In this document: positions 47,178 to 57,030 of the stretch, one piece after another | Layout: the number at the start of each line of letters is the position of its first letter | Numbering within the stretch: the stretch's first letter is position 1 | Assembly (NCBI RefSeq): GCF_014696225.1 | Contig: NZ_JACJPV010000027.1 | Location: 1 to 58,604, forward strand | Direction of reading: 5' to 3' | Source of the DNA: Anabaena sp. FACHB-1237 | GTDB taxonomy: Bacteria > Cyanobacteriota > Cyanobacteriia > Cyanobacteriales > Nostocaceae | DNA length: 58,604 bases | Made by a program: the position numbers and the translations under genes | Notes under the pieces: model-generated | Told to the model about the DNA's origin: nothing | Databases searched by the model: none | The model's input: the letters and a program-made list of their open reading frames with translations, nothing else

Positions 47178-48431
47178 CTATTTAACATACTTCCGAAAAG
47201 CTAAGGTGACATTATGACCACCAAAACCAAATGAATTAGATAAAGCTACCTCTACTTTTTGGTGACGACTAGTACCGGGCACATAATCTAAATCACATTC
47301 AGGATCAGGGTTTTCTAGGTTAATTGTTGGTGGAATGACATCATTAGCGATCGCTAAAATCGTTGCTACCGCTTCAATACCTCCAGAACCACCTAACAAA
47401 TGTCCTGTCATGGACTTAGTTGAACTCACAGCTATTTTATAAGCGTGTTCGCCTAATGCTTTTTTAATTGCTGAAGTTTCATTACTATCATTTGCTGGTG
47501 TGCTTGTACCATGTGCGTTGATGTAACTTACCATCTCTGGTCTTAAATTACCATCCTTTAAAGCCAATTCAATCGCTCTTGCCGCACCTAAACCACCAGG
47601 AACAGGGGAAGTAATATGGTAAGCATCACAAGTCATACCATAACCTACCATTTCCCCATAAATTTTCGCACCGCGATTTAAAGCGTGTTCTAACTCTTCC
47701 AATATTAATATACCCGCACCTTCACCCATGACAAATCCATCTCTGTCTTTATCAAAAGGACGGCAAGCATGAGCAGGATCATCATTGCGAGTAGATAACG
47801 CTCTTGCGGCCGCAAAACCAGCTACAGATAGGGGAGTAACAGCCGCTTCACAACCGCCACAAATCATGGCCTTAGCATATCCATTTTGAATTTGTCGAAA
47901 AGCATCACCAATAGAGTTAGAACCAGCCGCACAAGCTGTTACAGAGCAGGAGTTTGGACCTTTTGCACCAGTATGAATTGCTGTTAATCCTGCTGCCATA
48001 TTAGCGATCATCATGGGAATCATGAACGGACTACAACGATCAGGTCCACGATTTAGATATATAGTTTGTTGATCTTCCAATACCTTAATTCCACCAATAC
48101 CAGAGCCAATTATTACCCCTACATCTTCAGCATTTAATTCATTAATAACTAAACCAGAATCTGCTAAAGCTTGTTTAGCTGCTGATACTCCCAACTGAGA
48201 AAAACGATCCATCCGTTTAGCTTCTTTAGCTTCTAAGTAAATCAATGGATCAAATTTTTTGACTTCTCCAGCAATTCTACAATTATGTTTTGATGCATCA
48301 AAAGCAGTAATATAGTCAATACCGTTACGTCCCTCTAATAGTCCTTGCCAATAGTCAGTGGATGTGTTACCAATTGGTGTAATCGCGCCCACACCTGTAA
48401 CAACAACGCGGTTACGTTTATATTCTGTCAT
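47178..48431 (-). CDS. fabF: 3-oxoacyl-ACP synthase II
   Basis: A 417-residue condensing enzyme with the Cys-His-His triad: cysteine in SVTACAAGSNSIGDAF, histidine in YINAHGTSTPANDSNET, histidine in SMTGHLLGGSGGIEA. It condenses malonyl-ACP with acyl-ACP during fatty-acid elongation. It lies downstream of acpP on the same strand, the usual pairing, here separated by 500 bases with a MITE B remnant. Confidence 0.97.
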   Translation of the reverse strand: MTEYKRNRVVVTGVGAITPIGNTSTDYWQGLLEGRNGIDYITAFDASKHNCRIAGEVKKFDPLIYLEAKEAKRMDRFSQLGVSAAKQALADSGLVINELNAEDVGVIIGSGIGGIKVLEDQQTIYLNRGPDRCSPFMIPMMIANMAAGLTAIHTGAKGPNSCSVTACAAGSNSIGDAFRQIQNGYAKAMICGGCEAAVTPLSVAGFAAARALSTRNDDPAHACRPFDKDRDGFVMGEGAGILILEELEHALNRGAKIYGEMVGYGMTCDAYHITSPVPGGLGAARAIELALKDGNLRPEMVSYINAHGTSTPANDSNETSAIKKALGEHAYKIAVSSTKSMTGHLLGGSGGIEAVATILAIANDVIPPTINLENPDPECDLDYVPGTSRHQKVEVALSNSFGFGGHNVTLAFRKYVK

Positions 48432-48488
48432 GATTAATACAAAGATGGCGAAATATGGCGAACAAACAAAACAAACAATAGGTTAGTT

Positions 48489-48574
48489 GTAGGGTGCATC
48501 AGATACATAAATCCTGCAAATAAACAGATTTTTGACATCTGGCACGCACTACCAATGTGCTAGTTGCGTAAGTC
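48489..48574. repeat. MITE family B, copy 6, left end missing
   Basis: GTAGGGTGCATCAGAT to GTTGCGTAAGTC. The outer left arm is absent. The stretch 48575-48933 between it and acpP holds only AT-rich DNA. Confidence 0.75.
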
Positions 48575-48933
48575 ATAAGCGAGTACACAGTGCTAAATTT
48601 ACTCAATTATGAGGATTTATTCTAGCATTAGATGACATCAACGCAGTAATTTTGCTGAGTCTTGCTTAATTCCAATTAAATGATATTATGAAATCCTAAA
48701 TATTCTTAGTTTTTGTATAACTGCTAACAATGAGTTATTAATAATTTAGGAAGTCAAGAAGCTAGTATGTCCCGGCGGAAATAAACATTGTTTTCAAAAT
48801 TATTAAGAAACCATATCGTAACCATATTTTAAGGAGTTATAGGTTTAGAGAACTTTGAAATTATAATTTTTAATTCCGCCCTATCGTACTAGTTTAACAT
48901 AAGTTAAACAGATAATACTAGCTAAAGATTGTT

Positions 48934-49188
48934 TTAGGCTGATGTAGCAATTTTAGACTGGATATAGTCTACAGCTTCTTGAACTGTGAGAATTTTTTCT
49001 GCAGCTTCATCAGGAATTTCTACATCAAATTCTTCTTCTAAGGCCATAACTAACTCAACGGTATCTAAAGAGTCAGCTTGTAAATCATTGGCAAAACTAG
49101 ATTGTGGTTTAATAGTGTCAGCATCATCAATACTAAGTTGTTCAGCGACAATTGCTTTTACTTTCTCAAAAATCTCTGTTTGACTCAT
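48934..49188 (-). CDS. acpP: Acyl carrier protein
   Basis: An 84-residue acidic protein with the phosphopantetheine attachment serine in [17 protein letters not shown]. Start at ATG 49188 ([14 protein letters not shown]), with AGGA upstream; an extension to 49233 is not supported. It carries growing acyl chains for FabF and other synthases. Confidence 0.97.
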   Translation of the reverse strand: MSQTEIFEKVKAIVAEQLSIDDADTIKPQSSFANDLQADSLDTVELVMALEEEFDVEIPDEAAEKILTVQEAVDYIQSKIATSA

Positions 49189-49466
49189 ATACATTCCTGA
49201 ACTAGTTGTTGTAATTTTGCTCATAGTGAGCAATATTTTTGCAGCATATATATCTTATCGGAAAGGGTGATATTTCGTATCATTTCTTTCTGTAATAGTG
49301 GATGTATATTATGTATTTTGTCACATAGTATAACATATAATTAAATTTAATCGCAATAAGCCAAATTTAGGCTATTTTCTAATATAATATTTATATTATA
49401 TATATGTATAAGCGTTTATAATAGCAAATATCCCCAACTTCTTAGAGAAGTCAGGGATTTCATATT

Positions 49467-50636
49467 TCAGTGTTGAATTAATTGATATCGCATTCCTGGT
49501 AATTGAGAAACTAAACCCATCAACTCTAATTCTAATAAACAACTAGAAACAAAACCTGCATCCATATTTGTTTTTTGGACAATTAAATCAAAAGGTAAAA
49601 TATCCAAAGTTAAAGTATTAATTACCTGTTGTAATTCTGGTGATAAATTAGATATTTTAGAAATTTGAGGATCTATTTTATTAAATATTTTATCATCTAT
49701 TGTTTGTGTTATTGTTGTGTCCATATCTATTTGAGGAATTGCACCTAATACAGTTAATAATTCATGCAATTGCTGACTAATTAAACCTGCACCTTGACTA
49801 ATTAATTTTAAACATCCTTGAGATGGTTGATCATCTACTCTTCCTGGTAAAGCATAAACATCTCTACCAAATTCATTTGCATAAGTAGCAGTAATTAAAG
49901 CACCTGATTTTAAAGGTGCTTCCATAACTAAAATTGCCCGACTTAAACCAGCAATAATGCGATTTCTGCGGGGAAAATTATTACGATTAGGTGTAGTTTT
50001 GGCAGGATATTCACTAATTACTAAACCAGATGCTAAAATCTCTTTATATAATTCCCGATTTTTGTAAGGATAAATGACATCTACTCCAGTTCCTACTACT
50101 GCGATGGTTCTTCCTCCTGCTTTTAAAGCTGCTGTATGACTTGCGGTATCTATTCCTTCAGCCATACCAGAAACAATTGTAAAACCATGTTTTGTTAAAG
50201 CAGTGCTAATTTGTTGAGTCCATTTAATGCCATATTCTGTAGGTTGACGAGTTCCTACTATTCCTACTAAGAGTTTTTTACCTAAATTTTCTTGGATATC
50301 AATTACACCACGATAATATAATATTGATGGTGGGGTGGGAATTTCTTTTAAGACTTGTGGATATTCTGGATCTGCGGGAGTCCAAAAATTAGGGTTAATT
50401 TCTTGATGTTTAATTAATAGTTCTTGGGGATGAATTTGTGATCGCTGTTCCACTACTTTTTGTAATGTTTGACTACCCAAACCCTCAACTTTAATTAATT
50501 CTCCTTTACTAGCATTCCAAGCAACTTCTAAACTAGTAAAATGTGATTTTAGTCTTTGTAATAATATTGGACCAATCCCAGAAATTTGTGACCAAGCTAA
50601 CCAATATGCACGTTCTTCTATACCTGTATTAGTCAT
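49467..50636 (-). CDS. dprA: DNA-processing protein DprA
   Basis: A 389-residue protein. N-terminal helix-hairpin-helix region (ISGIGPILLQRLKSHF), a Rossmann-like core with GIVGTRQPTEYG, VSGMAEGIDTASHTAAL, FPRRNRIIAGLS and the C-terminal winged helix (LDILPFDLIVQKTNMDAGFVSSCLLELEL, shortened). DprA loads RecA on incoming single-stranded DNA during natural transformation. Normal length and intact motifs. Confidence 0.95.
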   Translation of the reverse strand: MTNTGIEERAYWLAWSQISGIGPILLQRLKSHFTSLEVAWNASKGELIKVEGLGSQTLQKVVEQRSQIHPQELLIKHQEINPNFWTPADPEYPQVLKEIPTPPSILYYRGVIDIQENLGKKLLVGIVGTRQPTEYGIKWTQQISTALTKHGFTIVSGMAEGIDTASHTAALKAGGRTIAVVGTGVDVIYPYKNRELYKEILASGLVISEYPAKTTPNRNNFPRRNRIIAGLSRAILVMEAPLKSGALITATYANEFGRDVYALPGRVDDQPSQGCLKLISQGAGLISQQLHELLTVLGAIPQIDMDTTITQTIDDKIFNKIDPQISKISNLSPELQQVINTLTLDILPFDLIVQKTNMDAGFVSSCLLELELMGLVSQLPGMRYQLIQH

Positions 50637-50689
50637 TTTTTTTGTTTGATTAGTTTTCTTGTAATCTTTTTTATGATAACAAAATAGCT

Positions 50690-50884
50690 GATACCCGGAA
50701 AGACTTTTTGCACAAACTATCCACCAAAATAGTTAGGGAAAACGAAGTTATCGTTTTAGAAGATTTGAATGTGTCGGGTATGGTTAAAAATCGTCATAAA
50801 CAGTCTATGTTTCCTAGAAAATTAATAGATCCGCTTGTATTTAAAGCAGCAAGGTGTAAGCCTTACCAAGCTAGAAATATTTGA
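50690..50884 (+). pseudogene. TnpB internal fragment
   Basis: The frame reads DTRKDFLHKLSTKIVRENE, VIVLEDLNVSGMVKNRHK and more for 64 codons to a TGA. VLEDLN is the RuvC-II glutamate motif of IS605 TnpB proteins. Both ends are missing: no start, no zinc ribbon. It lies next to a family B MITE, which starts 10 bases later. Confidence 0.85.
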
Positions 50885-50893
50885 TTATATTTA

Positions 50894-51038
50894 GGACTTA
50901 CGCAAGTGTCACGCTAAAAAATTTATTGTAGGGTGCGTCAGATATCAACAATTTGGTTATTTACATGATTTATATTGTCTGACGTGGTTGGTGTGCTTGT
51001 CGAACCACACCCTACCAATGTGCTAGTTGCGTAAGTCC
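50894..51038. repeat. MITE family B, copy 7 (long form)
   Basis: GGACTTACGCAAGTGTCAC to AGTTGCGTAAGTCC, 145 bp, reverse orientation of the 15608 form. Confidence 0.87.
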
Positions 51039-51156
51039 TGATATTTTTAGTAACTATGTAACTATATTTGAAAAACTATCATCAGCAAAGTTTTACAATA
51101 TAGCAAGATAGCAAGTAAAGTTGAACAACATTAACCAAAATAACGGGGAAACTAAC

Positions 51157-52587
51157 GTGAGTTCTGGATTTGATTATGATTTAGTGATTATTGGCGCTGG
51201 TGTCGGTGGCCATGGCGCAGCTTTACACGCTGTTAGTTGCGGTTTAAAAACTGCTATTATTGAATCTGGGGATATGGGAGGAACTTGTGTTAATCGCGGT
51301 TGTATTCCTTCTAAAGCATTGTTAGCTGCTTCAGGTAAGGTAAGAGAATTAAAAAATGCCCATCATTTAAAGACTTTGGGGATTCAAGTTGGTAGTGTGG
51401 CTTTTGAACGGGAAGCGATCGCTAACCATGCTAATAATCTCGTTGCTAAAATTCAAGGCGATTTAACTAACAGTCTTAAACGTTTAGGCGTGAATATTAT
51501 TCGCGGTTGGGGTAAGTTAGCAGGTAAACAAAAAGTTACCATCACTTCTGATAGTGGGGAAAAAACCATTACTGCTCAAAATATCATCCTTTCCCCTGGT
51601 TCTGTGCCTTTTGTACCCCCAGGAATAGAAGTAGATGGCAAAACAGTATTTACTAGCGATCAAGGCGTAAAATTAGAAAGTATCCCCAATTGGATCGCTA
51701 TTATTGGTAGTGGCTACATCGGTTTAGAATTTGCTGATATTTACTCGGCTTTAGGTTCGGAAATTACTCTGATTGAAGCTCTTAATGTCTTAATGCCAGG
51801 TTTTGATCGAGATATAGCTAAGTTAGCAGAACGAGTATTAATTACACCTCGTGACATTGAAACTAAGGTGGGTATCTACGCTAAACGCATTATCCCCGGT
51901 TCACCTGTGGTCATAGAATTGGCTGATTTTGAAACTAAGAAAGATTTGGAAGTTTTAGAGGTAGATGCTTGTTTGGTGGCTACAGGGCGTGTTCCCGCTA
52001 CCCAAAACCTCGGTTTAGAATCAGTAGGGGTAGAATTAGATAGACGCAATTTTATCCCCGTTAATGACAATATGAAAGTTCTTGCTAATGGTGAGGTTGT
52101 CCCTCATTTATGGGCAATAGGAGATGCTACTGGAAAAATGATGTTAGCTCATGCTGCATCGGCTCAAGGTATCATAGCAGTAGAAAATATGATGGGTAGA
52201 GAAAAAACTGTTGACTATCGCAGTATACCTGCTGCCGCTTTCACTCATCCAGAAGTAAGTTATGTGGGTTTAACAGAACCCCAAGCCCAAGAATTAGGAC
52301 TAGAAAAAGGTTTTGAAATTGCTACAGCTAAAAGTTATTTTAAAGGTAATTCTAAGGCTTTGGCTGATGGTGACGTGGATGGTATGGCTAAGGTAATTTA
52401 CCGTCATGATACTGGGGAAGTTTTAGGTGTACATATATTTGGACCTCATGCTTCTGATTTAATTCATGAAGCTGCTGCTGCTTTAGCTAATCGTCAATCC
52501 GTACAAACTTTAGCTCATTTAGTACACGCCCATCCCACTCTTTCGGAAGTTCTCGATGAAGCATACAAGAGAGCTTTATTAAGTTAG
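51157..52587 (+). CDS. lpdA: Dihydrolipoyl dehydrogenase
   Basis: A 476-residue flavoprotein from GTG 51157 ([20 protein letters not shown]), preceded by ACGGGGAAAC as ribosome site; an in-frame TTG at 51121 is less likely. The redox pair is in [18 protein letters not shown]-binding in [20 protein letters not shown], and the C-terminal active-site histidine in [15 protein letters not shown]. It is the E3 component that reoxidises lipoamide in pyruvate dehydrogenase and glycine cleavage complexes. Confidence 0.94.
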   Translation: MSSGFDYDLVIIGAGVGGHGAALHAVSCGLKTAIIESGDMGGTCVNRGCIPSKALLAASGKVRELKNAHHLKTLGIQVGSVAFEREAIANHANNLVAKIQGDLTNSLKRLGVNIIRGWGKLAGKQKVTITSDSGEKTITAQNIILSPGSVPFVPPGIEVDGKTVFTSDQGVKLESIPNWIAIIGSGYIGLEFADIYSALGSEITLIEALNVLMPGFDRDIAKLAERVLITPRDIETKVGIYAKRIIPGSPVVIELADFETKKDLEVLEVDACLVATGRVPATQNLGLESVGVELDRRNFIPVNDNMKVLANGEVVPHLWAIGDATGKMMLAHAASAQGIIAVENMMGREKTVDYRSIPAAAFTHPEVSYVGLTEPQAQELGLEKGFEIATAKSYFKGNSKALADGDVDGMAKVIYRHDTGEVLGVHIFGPHASDLIHEAAAALANRQSVQTLAHLVHAHPTLSEVLDEAYKRALLS

Positions 52588-52661
52588 TAGGGAGTAGGGA
52601 GTAGGGAGAAAATTCTTTATTCTTACTCCGCACTCCCCACTCCGCACTCCGCACTCCCCAA
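52587..52661. repeat. Short tandem repeats between lpdA and trpC
   Basis: Three GTAGGGA heptamers follow the lpdA stop, then ACTCCGC/ACTCCCC units at 52626-52660 in complementary sense. The two tracts can pair, giving a hairpin. Such heptameric repeats are typical of filamentous cyanobacteria. Confidence 0.8.
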
Positions 52662-52678
52662 TTACTAATCACCAAAAT

Positions 52679-53563
52679 ATGAAGATTCGTCGTTTTCCAC
52701 CTAGTCCGATTATTAATGTTTCTGTTGTTAGCTATCAAGCCTTAGTAGATGATGCTAAACCCAATAACATCCTAGAGGAAATTGTCTGGCATAAGGAAAC
52801 AGAAGTTACGCAAATGCGGGAAAAACTCCCTTTGCTAGAACTACAAAAAAAAGCCTTAGATGCACCTCCAACTCGTGATTTTATCGCCGCTTTACGTCAC
52901 GGGAAAACTAACCCAGCTTTAATTGCTGAGGTAAAAAAAGCATCTCCCAGTAAAGGTGTTTTCCGTGAAGATTTTAATGCGGTGGAAATTGCTAAATCTT
53001 ATGAAACTGGGGGAGCTAGTTGTTTATCAGTGCTAACTGATGTAAAATTCTTTCAAGGTAGTTTTGAAAACCTGTCTTTAGTGCGTAATGCTGTAGATTT
53101 ACCTTTATTATGTAAGGATTTTATTATTTATCCTTATCAAATGTATTGGGCGCGAATTAATGGCGCAGATGCGGTTTTATTAATTGCGGCAATTTTGAAT
53201 GATCAAGATTTACAATATTTTGTTAAAATTGCTAATAATTTAAAAATGGCAGCTTTGATAGAGGTACATAATTTAGAAGAGTTAGATCGAGTATTGGCTT
53301 TAAATGGTGTTACTTTGGTGGGAATTAATAACCGCAATTTAGAAGATTTTACTGTGGATATTCAAACTACTTGCGAATTACTAAAAATGCGAGGTGAACA
53401 ATTACAAGAAAAGGCTATTCTGGTAGTGAGTGAGTCTGGTCTACATCATGCGGATGATTTGGATGTAGTAAAAACAGCAGGTGCTTCGGCTGTACTGATA
53501 GGAGAATCTTTGGTAAAAAAACCAGATCCGGCGTTAGCGATCGCCAATTTATTTACTAAATAA
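52679..53563 (+). CDS. trpC: Indole-3-glycerol phosphate synthase
   Basis: A 294-residue TIM barrel: catalytic lysine in [51 protein letters not shown] and [12 protein letters not shown], all typical of TrpC. It closes the indole ring in tryptophan synthesis. The N-terminal 60 residues are the usual cyanobacterial extension. Confidence 0.96.
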   Translation: MKIRRFPPSPIINVSVVSYQALVDDAKPNNILEEIVWHKETEVTQMREKLPLLELQKKALDAPPTRDFIAALRHGKTNPALIAEVKKASPSKGVFREDFNAVEIAKSYETGGASCLSVLTDVKFFQGSFENLSLVRNAVDLPLLCKDFIIYPYQMYWARINGADAVLLIAAILNDQDLQYFVKIANNLKMAALIEVHNLEELDRVLALNGVTLVGINNRNLEDFTVDIQTTCELLKMRGEQLQEKAILVVSESGLHHADDLDVVKTAGASAVLIGESLVKKPDPALAIANLFTK

Positions 53564-53595
53564 TTACTCAATCATGTAAAATATATGATCTATGT

Positions 53596-53627
53596 TTTGT
53601 AGCGACTGTCTTGATTGTCGCTACAAA
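53596..53627 (+). terminator. Hairpin after trpC
   Basis: TTTGTAGCGAC and GTCGCTACAAA form an 11-bp perfect stem with a 10-base loop, 33 bases after the trpC stop. There is no clean T-run, so it is a terminator candidate only. Confidence 0.5.
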
Positions 53628-53663
53628 CAAATTACGAACAAATAAATATTTGCTGCTGCTGAC

Positions 53664-53765
53664 ATGGAAGTTGAATATCGTTGCTGTAATTGTAATTTAC
53701 TTTTACCTCAGAGTGAAAGCTACTTCTATGCTAAGATACAAAATCTCATAAGGAAAACGTGCTAA
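53664..53765 (+). CDS. Tiny ORF with Com-like cysteine motif
   Basis: A 33-residue frame: MEVEYRCCNCNLLL, ending IRKTC. RCxNCN-LL resembles the zinc-finger start of phage Mu Com-type proteins, but the second CxxC is reduced to one Cys. It is probably a truncated remnant. The rest of 53628-53897 holds no other feature. Confidence 0.3.
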   Translation: MEVEYRCCNCNLLLPQSESYFYAKIQNLIRKTC

Positions 53766-53897
53766 CACAACACAAAGGAATATTATATAGGGAAAATACC
53801 CATATATAAGAAATAATATTTAAAAGTGTATTTAAGTGTCTAGTTTGTGTTTTCATTATTGTACCAATTACTTATATGGGAATTTAAGGACAAATAA

Positions 53898-55040
53898 ATG
53901 GACAATAAATTAATGTTGATGATTCCTGGACCAACTCCAGTTCCAGAAGCGGCCTTATTAGCATTAGCTAAACATCCCATTGGCCACCGTAGTGGCGAAT
54001 TTAGTAGTATGATGGCTGAGGTGACAGAAAACCTCAAATGGTTACATCAAACTACTAGCGATGTCTTAATGTTAAATGTCAGTGGTACCGGTGCGGTAGA
54101 AGCAGGAATTATTAATTTTCTGTCAGCTGGCGATCGCGTATTAGTGGGTAATAATGGTAAATTTGGTGAACGTTGGGTAGAAGTAGCCCAAGCCTTTGGT
54201 TTAAATGTAGAAACTATTACTGCTGAATGGGGAAAACCCTTAGATCCACAAAAGTTTGCTGAAGTATTAGAAGCTGATACCAACAAAGAAATTAAGGCTG
54301 TTATTATTACCCATAGTGAAACATCCACAGGTGTAATTAATGACTTGGAAACTATTAATAGTCATGTGAAAAAACATGGACAAGCATTAATTATAGTGGA
54401 TGCTGTTACCAGCTTGGGAGCTTACAATGTAAACGTGGATGGTTTAGGCTTAGATGTAGTTGCTTCCGGTTCACAAAAAGGTTATATGATCCCCCCCGGT
54501 TTAGGTTTCGTTTCTGTTAGCCCTAAAGCATGGGAAGCCTACAAAACCGCCACATTACCCAAATATTATTTAGATTTAGGCAAATATCGCAAGTCTACCG
54601 CTAAAAATACCACTCCTTTCACACCCCCAGTTAATTTAATTGTGGCATTACATACCACTTTGGGAATGATGAAAAAAGAGGGTTTAGAGTCAATTTTCGC
54701 TCGCCATGAACGTCAGAAAAATGCTACCCGCGCCGCAATGAAAGCATTGAATTTACCTTTATATGCGGCAGATGAATGTGCAAGTCCCGCAATTACGGCG
54801 GTGGAAATAGCTGAAGCTGATAAATTGCGTTCAGTGATGAAAAAACGCTTTGACATCGCTTTAGCTGGAGGACAGGATCATCTGAGTAATAAAATATTCC
54901 GTATTGGCCATTTGGGTTTTGTTTGCGATCGGGATATCCTTAGTTGTATCGCTGCTTTAGAAGTAGCACTTCCTCAAGTTGGCTATGATAACTTTACTCC
55001 TGGTGCTGGTATAGCCGCAGCAGCTAAGGTTTTTAGCTAA
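53898..55040 (+). CDS. Class V aminotransferase (alanine/serine-glyoxylate type)
   Basis: A 380-residue PLP enzyme: MIPGPTPVPEAALLALAKHP, GTGAVEAGIINFLSAGD, VDAVTSLGAYNVNVDGLGLD and the PLP lysine in SGSQKGYMIPPGLGF. It fits alanine-glyoxylate or serine-glyoxylate aminotransferases that act in photorespiratory glyoxylate removal; which amino donor is used cannot be told. Upstream AAGGA precedes the ATG. Confidence 0.9.
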   Translation: MDNKLMLMIPGPTPVPEAALLALAKHPIGHRSGEFSSMMAEVTENLKWLHQTTSDVLMLNVSGTGAVEAGIINFLSAGDRVLVGNNGKFGERWVEVAQAFGLNVETITAEWGKPLDPQKFAEVLEADTNKEIKAVIITHSETSTGVINDLETINSHVKKHGQALIIVDAVTSLGAYNVNVDGLGLDVVASGSQKGYMIPPGLGFVSVSPKAWEAYKTATLPKYYLDLGKYRKSTAKNTTPFTPPVNLIVALHTTLGMMKKEGLESIFARHERQKNATRAAMKALNLPLYAADECASPAITAVEIAEADKLRSVMKKRFDIALAGGQDHLSNKIFRIGHLGFVCDRDILSCIAALEVALPQVGYDNFTPGAGIAAAAKVFS

Positions 55041-55051
55041 TAATATCCCTA

Positions 55052-55107
55052 GTAGAGTGCGTCAGATTCTATAAATCAAGCAAATACATAGATTATTGAC
55101 ATCTGAC
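55052..55107. repeat. Palindromic GTGCGTCAGA repeat truncated by IS200/IS605 insertion
   Basis: Left arm GTAGAGTGCGTCAGAT is present; the right arm stops at ATCTGAC exactly where the IS left end begins. The remaining GCACCCTAC half is missing. Confidence 0.7.
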
Positions 55108-55136
55108 CAAAAATCTGGGATACAAGCCCCGTCCTT

Positions 55137-55544
55137 CTAGGACGGGTTTTCTTGATTTTTAATATACTCCTTTAATATTTCTAATGGCGCACCACCTACA
55201 GAAATGGCAAAATAGCTTGGACTCCATAATGCTTCTTTATGGGGTTTTTTATAGCCAGCTTGCCCATATTTACGACTAGATACGCCTTTTAAAGCATTTA
55301 CTATCTGGGAAATAGATAGCTTGGGCGGATACTCAATAAGTGCATGAATATAGTTTTCTTCACCATTAAAGTCAAGCACTTGAAAATTCATTTTTTCAGC
55401 AACTTCCCGAAATGATTTTTCAATCAAATCAATACTTTCTCCGGTAAATACGGACTGACGATATTTAGTAACACAGATCAAATGAATCTTTAAGTCCGTA
55501 ACGCTATTCCTTTCACGCCTAAAAATACTTGTCATTTTACCCAA
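55137..55544 (-). CDS. tnpA: IS200/IS605 Y1 transposase TnpA with altered HUH motif
   Basis: A 135-residue protein: HLICVTKYRQSVFTGE, FNGEENYIHALIEYPPK, IVNALKGVSSRKYG, WSPSYFAISVGGAPLEI, and the catalytic tyrosine in EYIKNQ. Family members have H-hydrophobic-H (DHVHLLI) for metal binding; here the first histidine codon is TAT, giving YIH. A single C-to-T change explains it. The rest looks intact, so the enzyme is probably recently inactivated. Confidence 0.9.
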   Translation of the reverse strand: MGKMTSIFRRERNSVTDLKIHLICVTKYRQSVFTGESIDLIEKSFREVAEKMNFQVLDFNGEENYIHALIEYPPKLSISQIVNALKGVSSRKYGQAGYKKPHKEALWSPSYFAISVGGAPLEILKEYIKNQENPS

Positions 55545-55586
55545 ACCAATATATAATTAACCTACCAACCAATTGTAGCACTAATC

Positions 55587-55724
55587 ATGAAAGCTAGATA
55601 TCAGTACCGTTTTTACCCCACAAACCAACAACAAAAGCTTTTAGCTCAATTGTTTGGTTGTGTTCCTGTGGTTTGGAATGATGCTCTAGCTATGTCAAAA
55701 ATTAATATAGAGCAAAATATATAA
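55587..55724 (+). pseudogene. TnpB N-terminal fragment (45 codons)
   Basis: MKARYQYRFYPTNQQQKLL, then LFGCVPVVWNDALA, is the TnpB/OrfB N-terminal helix-turn-helix. The frame ends at TAA 55722-55724, ten bases before the miaE ATG. The body of the nuclease is gone. Confidence 0.88.
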
Positions 55725-55734
55725 ATGTAAAACA

Positions 55735-56334
55735 ATGATTAGTTCACCAACACCAACTATTAATGTTCTTAAACAACCAACAAAAGAACAATGGATAAAA
55801 CAGGCGATCGCTAATATAGATATTATCTTATTAGATCATGCTCACTGTGAACGCAAAGCCGCAGGCGTAGCAGTAAATATGCTATTTCGGTATCCATCAA
55901 ATGTAAAAATGGTAAGAGAGTTAACAGCGATCGCTCGTGAAGAGTTAGAACACTTTGAACAAGTGAACCAATGGTTAGAAAAACGTAATATACCTATTGG
56001 ACCTCTTGCGCCACCACCCTACGGAGCGGGATTAAAAGCCCAGGTACGTAGTCAAGAACCCCACAGGTTTTTAGATTCTTTATTAGTGACAGGGTTAATA
56101 GAAGCTCGCAGTCATGAGCGTTTAGGTTTACTAGCTGCTAATTGTCCAGAAGCAGAATTAGCAGCATTTTACCGCAGTTTAATGGCATCGGAAGCCAGAC
56201 ATTTTGGTACATACTGGGTACTAGCTGATACTTATTTTGATAGAAATACAGTAATGACGAGATTAGATGAATTAGCTCAAGTTGAAAGTGAATTATTATC
56301 AACATTGTATCCAGAACCAAGAATACATAGTTAG
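55735..56334 (+). CDS. miaE: tRNA-(ms2io6A)-hydroxylase
   Basis: A 199-residue ferritin-like diiron protein: HAHCERKAAG, EELEHFEQV, EARSHERLG and ASEARHFGTYW supply the E and ExxH ligands. MiaE hydroxylates ms2i6A37 in tRNAs. The truncated tnpB ends 10 bases upstream, so the IS insertion probably replaced the native promoter region. Confidence 0.93.
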   Translation: MISSPTPTINVLKQPTKEQWIKQAIANIDIILLDHAHCERKAAGVAVNMLFRYPSNVKMVRELTAIAREELEHFEQVNQWLEKRNIPIGPLAPPPYGAGLKAQVRSQEPHRFLDSLLVTGLIEARSHERLGLLAANCPEAELAAFYRSLMASEARHFGTYWVLADTYFDRNTVMTRLDELAQVESELLSTLYPEPRIHS

Positions 56335-56401
56335 ATATAGGAATAATATTTGATTTAGGATGCATATAATTTGAAGTAAAGTATTTACTTATCTTCTTCA
56401 T

Positions 56402-56881
56402 CTAATCTATTTCTTCCAAACTTAAAAATGGTAACTCACTCTGAACTTCTAAAGAATTAGATTTTTCTAACTCTGTTGGTTGTGGAAAGTCCGTAGCTGC
56501 AAACAATTCACTTTTAATCACTTCATCAAATAAAGAAGATAACTTAGGATATAAATCTACTGTAGCATCTAAAACCCAAAGTAAATCAAGTAATTCATAT
56601 TTACTAGGATCTGCACCTTTTCCTGGGGCTTTTATTTCAATGTGTCCCATTAAAAGACCATTAATTATAACTCCAATATCAGGTCTTCCTGAAAGTAGTT
56701 TTTCTCGTACTTCAGTAACTATTGCTATAGATAAATTGAGAATATTACCTGCTGATTTCAACAAATTCTCAATTGGTGATTTCAGTTGATCCTCATACCA
56801 ATGTGCCAGTTGCGTAAGTCGTGAATAAAATGTGAATAAAATATTTACTGATATTTTAAAAACAAAAGAAAGAAGCAACAC
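56402..56881 (-). pseudogene. Internally deleted restriction-modification protein (type ISP/IIG-like)
   Basis: The 159-codon frame holds a PD-(D/E)xK nuclease core: GRPDIGVIINGLLMGHIEIKAPGKGADP. It then jumps straight to LLDLLWVLDATVDLYPKL and FAATDFPQPTELEKS, which look like the far C-terminus of large single-chain restriction-modification enzymes. The methyltransferase middle is absent. The start is also odd: residues SRLTQLAHWYE are encoded by the end of a family B MITE (56797-56820). So this is a deletion derivative, probably non-functional. Confidence 0.7.
56797..56820. repeat. MITE family B, end fragment (copy 8)
   Basis: ACCAATGTGCCAGTTGCGTAAGTC shortened: the right end ATGTGCCAGTTGCGTAAGTC is present alone, inside the reading frame of the restriction-modification remnant. 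Confidence 0.75.
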
Positions 56882-57030
56882 AATTACTTCTGCTAAATTT
56901 TTGAGAATGAAAACGCCCTGCTTTATATGTGCAGCTAAACCCTGTTCCTCCCATTTTTTAACCAGTCTGCGTACTGTTCAAATTGACTTACCTAGTTTGG
57001 CTGCTACCTCTGTTTGTCTTTGTCCGTAAT
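56882..57030 (-). pseudogene. Helix-turn-helix transposase-type remnant
   Basis: On the minus strand the frame reads LLYYGQRQTEVAAKLGKSI, a TGA stop, then TVRRLVKKWEEQGLAAHIKQ. This is the N-terminal helix-turn-helix of IS630-like transposases, with an in-frame stop. It is cut at about 57030 by an IS200 fragment. Confidence 0.65.

Larger units (their letters stand above)
55108..55724. mobile_element. Truncated IS200/IS605 element (left end, tnpA, start of tnpB)
   Basis: Left end starts CAAAAATCTGGG after TGAC, with the hairpin CCCGTCCTTCTAGGACGGG. It contains tnpA on the minus strand and a divergent tnpB start on the plus strand, the normal IS605 order. The element stops after 45 tnpB codons; the right end is missing. 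Confidence 0.88.
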
